Of a DNA stretch of 8,151 nt, positions 5,649 to 8,151 are shown piece after piece (the stretch's first letter is position 1; each line of letters begins with the position of its first letter). The notes beneath the pieces were generated by a model. That model had not been told where the DNA came from. It saw only the letters and a program-made list of their open reading frames with translations, and did no database searches. Made by a program: the position numbers and the translations under genes. The stretch is taken from NCBI GenBank assembly GCA_001780895.1, contig MFJJ01000025.1:1-8151 (forward strand), given 5' to 3'. This stretch comes from Candidatus Gottesmanbacteria bacterium RIFCSPHIGHO2_01_FULL_46_14 (GTDB lineage: Bacteria > Patescibacteriota > Microgenomatia > UBA10105 > UBA927).

Positions 5649-7028
5649 TTACTCACGCCCATGATGTGTGGCGGCAATCTCGAGGGCAACTGGCGAAGGA
5701 TTGATTGCACGAAGGGCGGCTATTGTTTCTTCGTCACCCTTGATAAGGCGTGCGTGCAAGTCTGCTAAATCTTTTACCAAAGCAAGACAGCGTTTACGAT
5801 CCGGAAATATGCGTAGTCGCCCATCCGATAAACGCTCAACCAGATGGTATGCAAGTAATTGTTCTGTAATAAATATGCTTGAGATTCGGTACCCATCGTT
5901 ATTGGCTTCTCCGGTTTGGGGCGCATCAACATAAAAAAGATACTCACCAAACAAAAGTGCGATCGTGTTGGTCAAATCTTCGTCACTTCCTTCAAGTGCA
6001 TCGCCCATGATGCATATAACGGTTGTAGTATCCGTGGTAATTTCTTCGATGAAACGATCTACCGGAAGAAAATAAGAGTGACCGAGTTCGTGGTAGACGT
6101 ACTGACGGACCAAACCCATAAGAACATCATCGGGGACCGAAAGATCCGCGCGCTCAAATATGTCGACTATCCGCCGGTACGATTTGAGAATATTGGGAGC
6201 AAACATAAACCCGTGCCCATTGAATGCTTCGCCGACTGTGTACGAAACGAGTTGGGATCCTGCCCACATAACGGCGTCGCCTATGACACCGGTTGGTTCT
6301 TCTTTCCATTTTGGATTCGGATAAAACGGCGCCAGATCCCGTTTTGCCCGATCCACAAAATCAATCATAGCCTCATGCACTTCTGGTTTGAAGGGAAGTA
6401 CAAGACGGCAATCGGGTTCCAAAAGCTCAATGCCATGAGTCCTTCTATTGGGACGAAGGTACCAGTCGGACAAAAGAAATAAGACAACGGGCTTCCGGGC
6501 TTTATACTGAGAAATGGCAAGCGTTTCCAACTCGTCGGTAATGGTATCGAGTTGATTTCTGTCATCTCTCGAAGCAAGATTTTTGAGAATCTCGAGCATC
6601 CGGCGGGTCTCGGGATTATTGGCAAAGTGAGATTCTAATGTTTTGTCCTGTTGGAGCGCCTTAATCGTGCTAACCAGGTGAGCCGTAGGAAGGGAGTCAT
6701 ATTGCCTCCACGACTTTGGGTTGTCATTTTTTTGCTTAAGCTGCGAGAAAAAAATCTGGTCAAAGTTATCGCCAACTGTCTCGACAACCCGTGCCGCACC
6801 AGCCTCCATCGAATCGTTTCCATAGGCGTTTGCTATAGCTAAAGCTGTCTCATGACGAATAAAAGGCATTCTCTCGAGACGCGACACAACAATTTCCATG
6901 CAATCTCCGACGCGACTTGCGCATTCATCAATGGGAAAAGGCAGGCCGTGTTTACTATGAATATCTTCTATAGCTCCAAGAAGATATTGCCGTCCCTCTG
7001 CCATTTTTGGTGCTTCAACACGTGACAT
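5649..7028 (-). CDS. Putative HELGH zinc metallopeptidase-like protein
   Basis: I do not recognise this 459-aa protein as a named family. Its key feature is VYHELGHSYFLPVDRFIEEITTD at 311-333. HELGH (313-317) is a zincin HExxH motif with two His ligands and a catalytic Glu. The acidic EE at 328-329 lies at the spacing where gluzincins place the third zinc ligand, followed by a TD resembling the E-x-x-x-D pattern of several HELGH peptidases. Residues 1-175 look mainly helical and charged. A hydrophobic strand VVLFLLSDWYL (181-191) begins a mixed alpha/beta part. There is no signal peptide or transmembrane helix, so it should be cytoplasmic. The ATG at 7028 lies 8 nt after the HAD stop and 7 nt after an extended -10 box, predicting a leaderless mRNA. 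A structural or non-proteolytic role cannot be excluded. Confidence 0.8.
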   Translation of the reverse strand: MSRVEAPKMAEGRQYLLGAIEDIHSKHGLPFPIDECASRVGDCMEIVVSRLERMPFIRHETALAIANAYGNDSMEAGAARVVETVGDNFDQIFFSQLKQKNDNPKSWRQYDSLPTAHLVSTIKALQQDKTLESHFANNPETRRMLEILKNLASRDDRNQLDTITDELETLAISQYKARKPVVLFLLSDWYLRPNRRTHGIELLEPDCRLVLPFKPEVHEAMIDFVDRAKRDLAPFYPNPKWKEEPTGVIGDAVMWAGSQLVSYTVGEAFNGHGFMFAPNILKSYRRIVDIFERADLSVPDDVLMGLVRQYVYHELGHSYFLPVDRFIEEITTDTTTVICIMGDALEGSDEDLTNTIALLFGEYLFYVDAPQTGEANNDGYRISSIFITEQLLAYHLVERLSDGRLRIFPDRKRCLALVKDLADLHARLIKGDEETIAALRAINPSPVALEIAATHHGRE

Positions 7029-7035
7029 GGCGGCT

Positions 7036-7044
7036 ATTATAGCA
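7036..7044 (-). promoter_or_regulatory. Extended -10 promoter for the zincin gene
   Basis: On the minus strand, TGCTATAAT combines a perfect -10 hexamer (7036-7041) with an upstream TG (7043-7044), the extended -10 element that can replace a weak -35. No good -35 is present. The predicted start falls at or within two bases of the ATG at 7028. The HAD stop codon (TAA, 7037-7039) is part of the hexamer. Confidence 0.6.
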
Positions 7045-7681
7045 GGACAGAGGGGATATCGTAGACCGTGGGAAGAACGGCGTCAGCAGATGGATCTTTT
7101 TTTTCTGACCACACCAAACACGTGTGCATTCCTAGCTCTTTGGCCGGCTCTAAATCTACCCTCGGTCGATCCCCGATCATAAGATGCTGCGCGGGGGGAA
7201 GACCTGTTTTTTTGAGAATATACAAAAACCCATCCGGATGAGGTTTTGTCACACCGACGACCTCTGACGTAACGAATTCTTCAAAAATAGTTTCCGAAAT
7301 ACCCAAGGTGGCAAGTGTTTCTTTTTGGCGAGCAATGGAACCGTTGGCGAGAATAAAATGCTGAAAGCCATGTAATTTTTTAAACATATCGATAAGCTGC
7401 TGATCACGGGTCAGATAGTCTCGTCGGTCAAAATAGCGTTCCATTTCTATTGCCGCTTGCGATACGGGAATTTTACAAAGCACCGCAGCCACTTCTGTTG
7501 CACTTGGATAGACGATTTTATGAAGTTTGATAAATGCTGCCTCGGTCTTTTCCTTATCCCATCCCGTATGCTCCATAATCGTCCGATACTCTGCCTGACG
7601 AACAGCCGCAAAGAGAGCCGGGTTGGGCCTATACAATGTCCCATCAAAGTCCCAGATTAAAATTTTAATGTTTGACAACAT
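7037..7681 (-). CDS. HAD-superfamily hydrolase (phosphatase-like)
   Basis: The 214-aa protein has all four HAD motifs. DFDGTL lies at 11-16 with nucleophile D11 and acid/base D13. LANGS (111-115) supplies the motif II Ser. Motif III Lys146 lies in TKPHPDGF. GDRPRVDLEPAKELGM (170-185) holds the motif IV acids D171 and D176. A helical cap between motifs I and II (about 18-95) places it in subfamily I. Such proteins dephosphorylate small phosphometabolites. Substrate cannot be read from sequence, but the neighbourhood of nucleoside and nucleotide kinases makes a nucleotidase attractive, as inference only. The ATG at 7681 places DFDGT at the usual distance from the N-terminus. No Shine-Dalgarno precedes it. 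Its start overlaps the end of the small four-helix-bundle remnant by 17 nt. Confidence 0.9.
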   Translation of the reverse strand: MLSNIKILIWDFDGTLYRPNPALFAAVRQAEYRTIMEHTGWDKEKTEAAFIKLHKIVYPSATEVAAVLCKIPVSQAAIEMERYFDRRDYLTRDQQLIDMFKKLHGFQHFILANGSIARQKETLATLGISETIFEEFVTSEVVGVTKPHPDGFLYILKKTGLPPAQHLMIGDRPRVDLEPAKELGMHTCLVWSEKKDPSADAVLPTVYDIPSVLL

Positions 7682-7838
7682 ACGGCAAAAGGTAAACGGT
7701 AAAGCGAAGCAATTGTCTTGCTAATATTTGACTTGAAAGATCTCTCGGTAGACTATCAACAAAGAGTACAGCTTTTTTACTGTACAAAAGTAATCTTTTT
7801 TTCATCTGCGTAATAAATTCTTTTCTATCTTCTCTCAT
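7665..7838 (-). pseudogene. Truncated four-helix-bundle (S23-type) protein remnant
   Basis: A 57-codon frame, ATG at 7838 and TAA at 7665-7667, contains LFVDSLPRDLSSQILARQLLR (25-45). This resembles the first conserved segment of the S23/four-helix-bundle family (typical pattern: LPK-x-x-x-S-Q-x-x-x-QLLRSxTSxxAN). Family members are about 110-130 aa and form helical bundles. They occur in 23S rRNA intervening sequences and as scattered small genes. Here the frame leaves the family pattern directly after QLLR, where the DNA enters the repeat TTTACCGTTTACC, and ends 12 codons later inside the HAD start. The second half of the bundle is missing, so I read it as a decayed copy. It lies between inverted 12-bp repeats. 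Confidence 0.55.
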
Positions 7839-7862
7839 ATGTTTTTTCAGTTTACCGTTTAC
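7692..7862. mobile_element. 171-bp remnant element with 12-bp inverted repeats
   Basis: GTAAACGGTAAA (7692-7703) is the exact inverse of TTTACCGTTTAC (7851-7862). The two ends bracket nearly all of the truncated four-helix-bundle gene. This layout, short terminal inverted repeats around a decayed small gene that abuts a truncated neighbour, suggests a small non-autonomous element or a recombination scar. I see no transposase and cannot demonstrate a target-site duplication, so the mobile interpretation is tentative. Confidence 0.4.
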
Positions 7863-7876
7863 AGTTTACAGTTTTC
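7849..7876. repeat. Four tandem GTTTAC heptamers
   Basis: Four 7-bp units of the type (A/C)GTTTAC lie head to tail at 7849-7855, 7856-7862, 7863-7869 and 7870-7876. The last one is degenerate (AGTTTTC). About one and a half units in the opposite orientation lie at 7691-7704. The TAA that ends the truncated kinase at 7866-7868 is supplied by this repeat. Confidence 0.7.
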
Positions 7877-8027
7877 CTTGATACGCGCGACAACGTGAGA
7901 GAAACGCGTTTTCACCGAAGTTTTCTTCAAGAAGATGAAATGTGAGTTCTTTAGCAAGGAGTCTGGCAACGGTGGTTTTTCCACTCCCCATCGTGCCCAT
8001 GACAGAAATATAGAGGTGTTTCTCCAC
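7866..8027 (-). pseudogene. Truncated deoxynucleoside kinase (N-terminal 53 residues)
   Basis: The frame encodes HLYISVMGTMGSGKTTVARLL followed by LLEENFGENAFLSR. This is the N-terminus of the dGK/dCK/dNK family: a P-loop GTMGSGKTT (11-19), then the conserved Glu of the EE-x-x-x-NPFL region (34-43). Members of this family phosphorylate deoxynucleosides and are about 200-220 aa long. This one ends at residue 53. Similarity to the expected FLxRFY pattern stops after FLSR, and the stop codon lies in the GTTTAC repeat. The missing three quarters, including the DRS and LID arginines, is not found before the next gene, so it is presumably inactive. I chose the GTG at 8027 because it sits 7 nt after a -10 box and gives a normal family N-terminus. 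The frame remains open to a TTG at 8063. Confidence 0.75.
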
Positions 8028-8034
8028 ACATTGA

Positions 8035-8063
8035 GTTCTACCACAGCACCAAAAACTTGACAA
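8035..8063 (-). promoter_or_regulatory. Promoter of the truncated deoxynucleoside kinase
   Basis: On the minus strand, TTGTCA (8058-8063) and TAGAAC (8035-8040) are separated by 17 nt. The predicted start near 8028 coincides with the GTG at 8027, again predicting a leaderless mRNA. Its -35 overlaps the -35 of a divergent rightward promoter. Confidence 0.5.
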
Positions 8064-8086
8064 GACGCATGCAATACAAATACACT
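8057..8086 (+). promoter_or_regulatory. Candidate rightward promoter sharing the -35 region
   Basis: A perfect TTGACA (8057-8062) precedes TACACT (8081-8086) by 18 nt, with a predicted start near 8093. The near-palindrome TTGACAA provides a -35 on both strands, so this and the leftward promoter are mutually overlapping. It would serve a gene starting at 8110 but not one starting at 8069. Confidence 0.4.
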
Positions 8087-8151
8087 AAAAGACGTTTTAA
8101 AAAAGCACTATGGAAGATATCCCTCAAGGATGTATTAGAGTTGGCAGAGAA
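8069..8151 (+). CDS. Start of an unidentified plus-strand gene (two possible frames)
   Basis: Two open frames run off the right edge. One starts with ATG at 8069 and gives a basic, helical-looking N-terminus beginning MQYKYTKRRFKKALWKISLK, continuing DVLELAE. The other starts with ATG at 8110 and gives MEDIPQGCIRVGRE. The amino-acid pattern slightly favours the first, while the promoter at 8057-8086 favours the second. Neither has a Shine-Dalgarno sequence, in keeping with the rest of the window. Too little is visible to name a family. A gene diverging from the kinase promoter is likely, but which frame is used cannot be decided here. Confidence 0.35.
   Translation, partial: MQYKYTKRRFKKALWKISLKDVLELAE

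Noticed and set aside
5916..6482. A 188-codon plus-strand open frame opposite the zincin gene
   Set aside because: Its protein is low-quality and Cys/His/Ile/Lys-rich with no family motif. It lies wholly antisense to the HELGH gene, whose frame has a convincing motif and promoter.
7849..7876. Replication-origin iterons from the GTTTAC heptamers
   Set aside because: There are only four short units, with no DnaA-box cluster, no AT-rich unwinding region and no replication initiator gene nearby.
696..8027. Alternative genetic code, suggested by the absence of TGA among eleven visible stop codons (ten TAA, one TAG)
   Set aside because: Every gene reads through under the standard code and none needs TGA as sense. 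A TAA preference explains the pattern in so small a sample.

Overview
The window looks like ordinary bacterial chromosome of moderate GC. It carries eleven to twelve genes, mostly on the minus strand, dominated by nucleotide salvage and translation functions. Compact genes, tight spacing or overlaps, near-absence of Shine-Dalgarno motifs, the salvage-heavy content and the style of the S2, GlyA and kinase proteins suggest a Patescibacteria/CPR-type bacterium. That assignment is inference from pattern, not from a search. Every complete ORF stops at TAA or TAG, and the standard code reads every gene without interruption.

Left part (1-2030, minus strand): the 5' portion of rpsB (ribosomal protein S2) runs off the left edge. 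It is preceded by a roughly 200-nt leader with a good promoter, a long imperfect stem, a possible 7-codon ORF, a strong intrinsic terminator hairpin and a two-hairpin palindromic (REP-like) repeat. Upstream of that is glyA (serine hydroxymethyltransferase). A bidirectional promoter at 2036-2087, whose two -10 boxes overlap, fires leftward into glyA and rightward into a 94-codon orphan gene.

Middle (2095-3330, plus strand): the orphan gene is followed by a 290-aa protein with a guanylate-kinase fold, an unknown N-terminal extension of about 85 residues and several altered active-site positions. Its 3' end overlaps the convergent udp gene by 22 nt.

Right part (8063-3309, minus strand): reading along the strand there is a truncated deoxynucleoside kinase, a small remnant of a four-helix-bundle (S23-type) gene bounded by inverted heptamer repeats, a HAD hydrolase, a previously unnamed HELGH metallopeptidase-like protein, tmk, tdk, a 63-aa charged protein and udp. 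tdk makes dTMP, tmk makes dTDP, and udp cleaves uridine to uracil and ribose-1-phosphate. GlyA supplies the one-carbon unit for thymidylate. The HAD protein could be a nucleotidase, but that rests on context only. The deoxynucleoside kinase that would complete the set ends abruptly in the repeat, so this step may have been lost here. Two starts (7028 and 8027) sit seven nucleotides after a -10 box, which predicts leaderless mRNAs. The last 80 bases hold the beginning of a plus-strand gene that cannot be identified.

I see no CRISPR array, tRNA, rRNA, complete transposon or recognisable multi-gene defence system. The best candidates for something new are the rpsB leader RNA, the zincin-like protein, the altered guanylate-kinase-like protein and the 7692-7876 repeat/remnant element.
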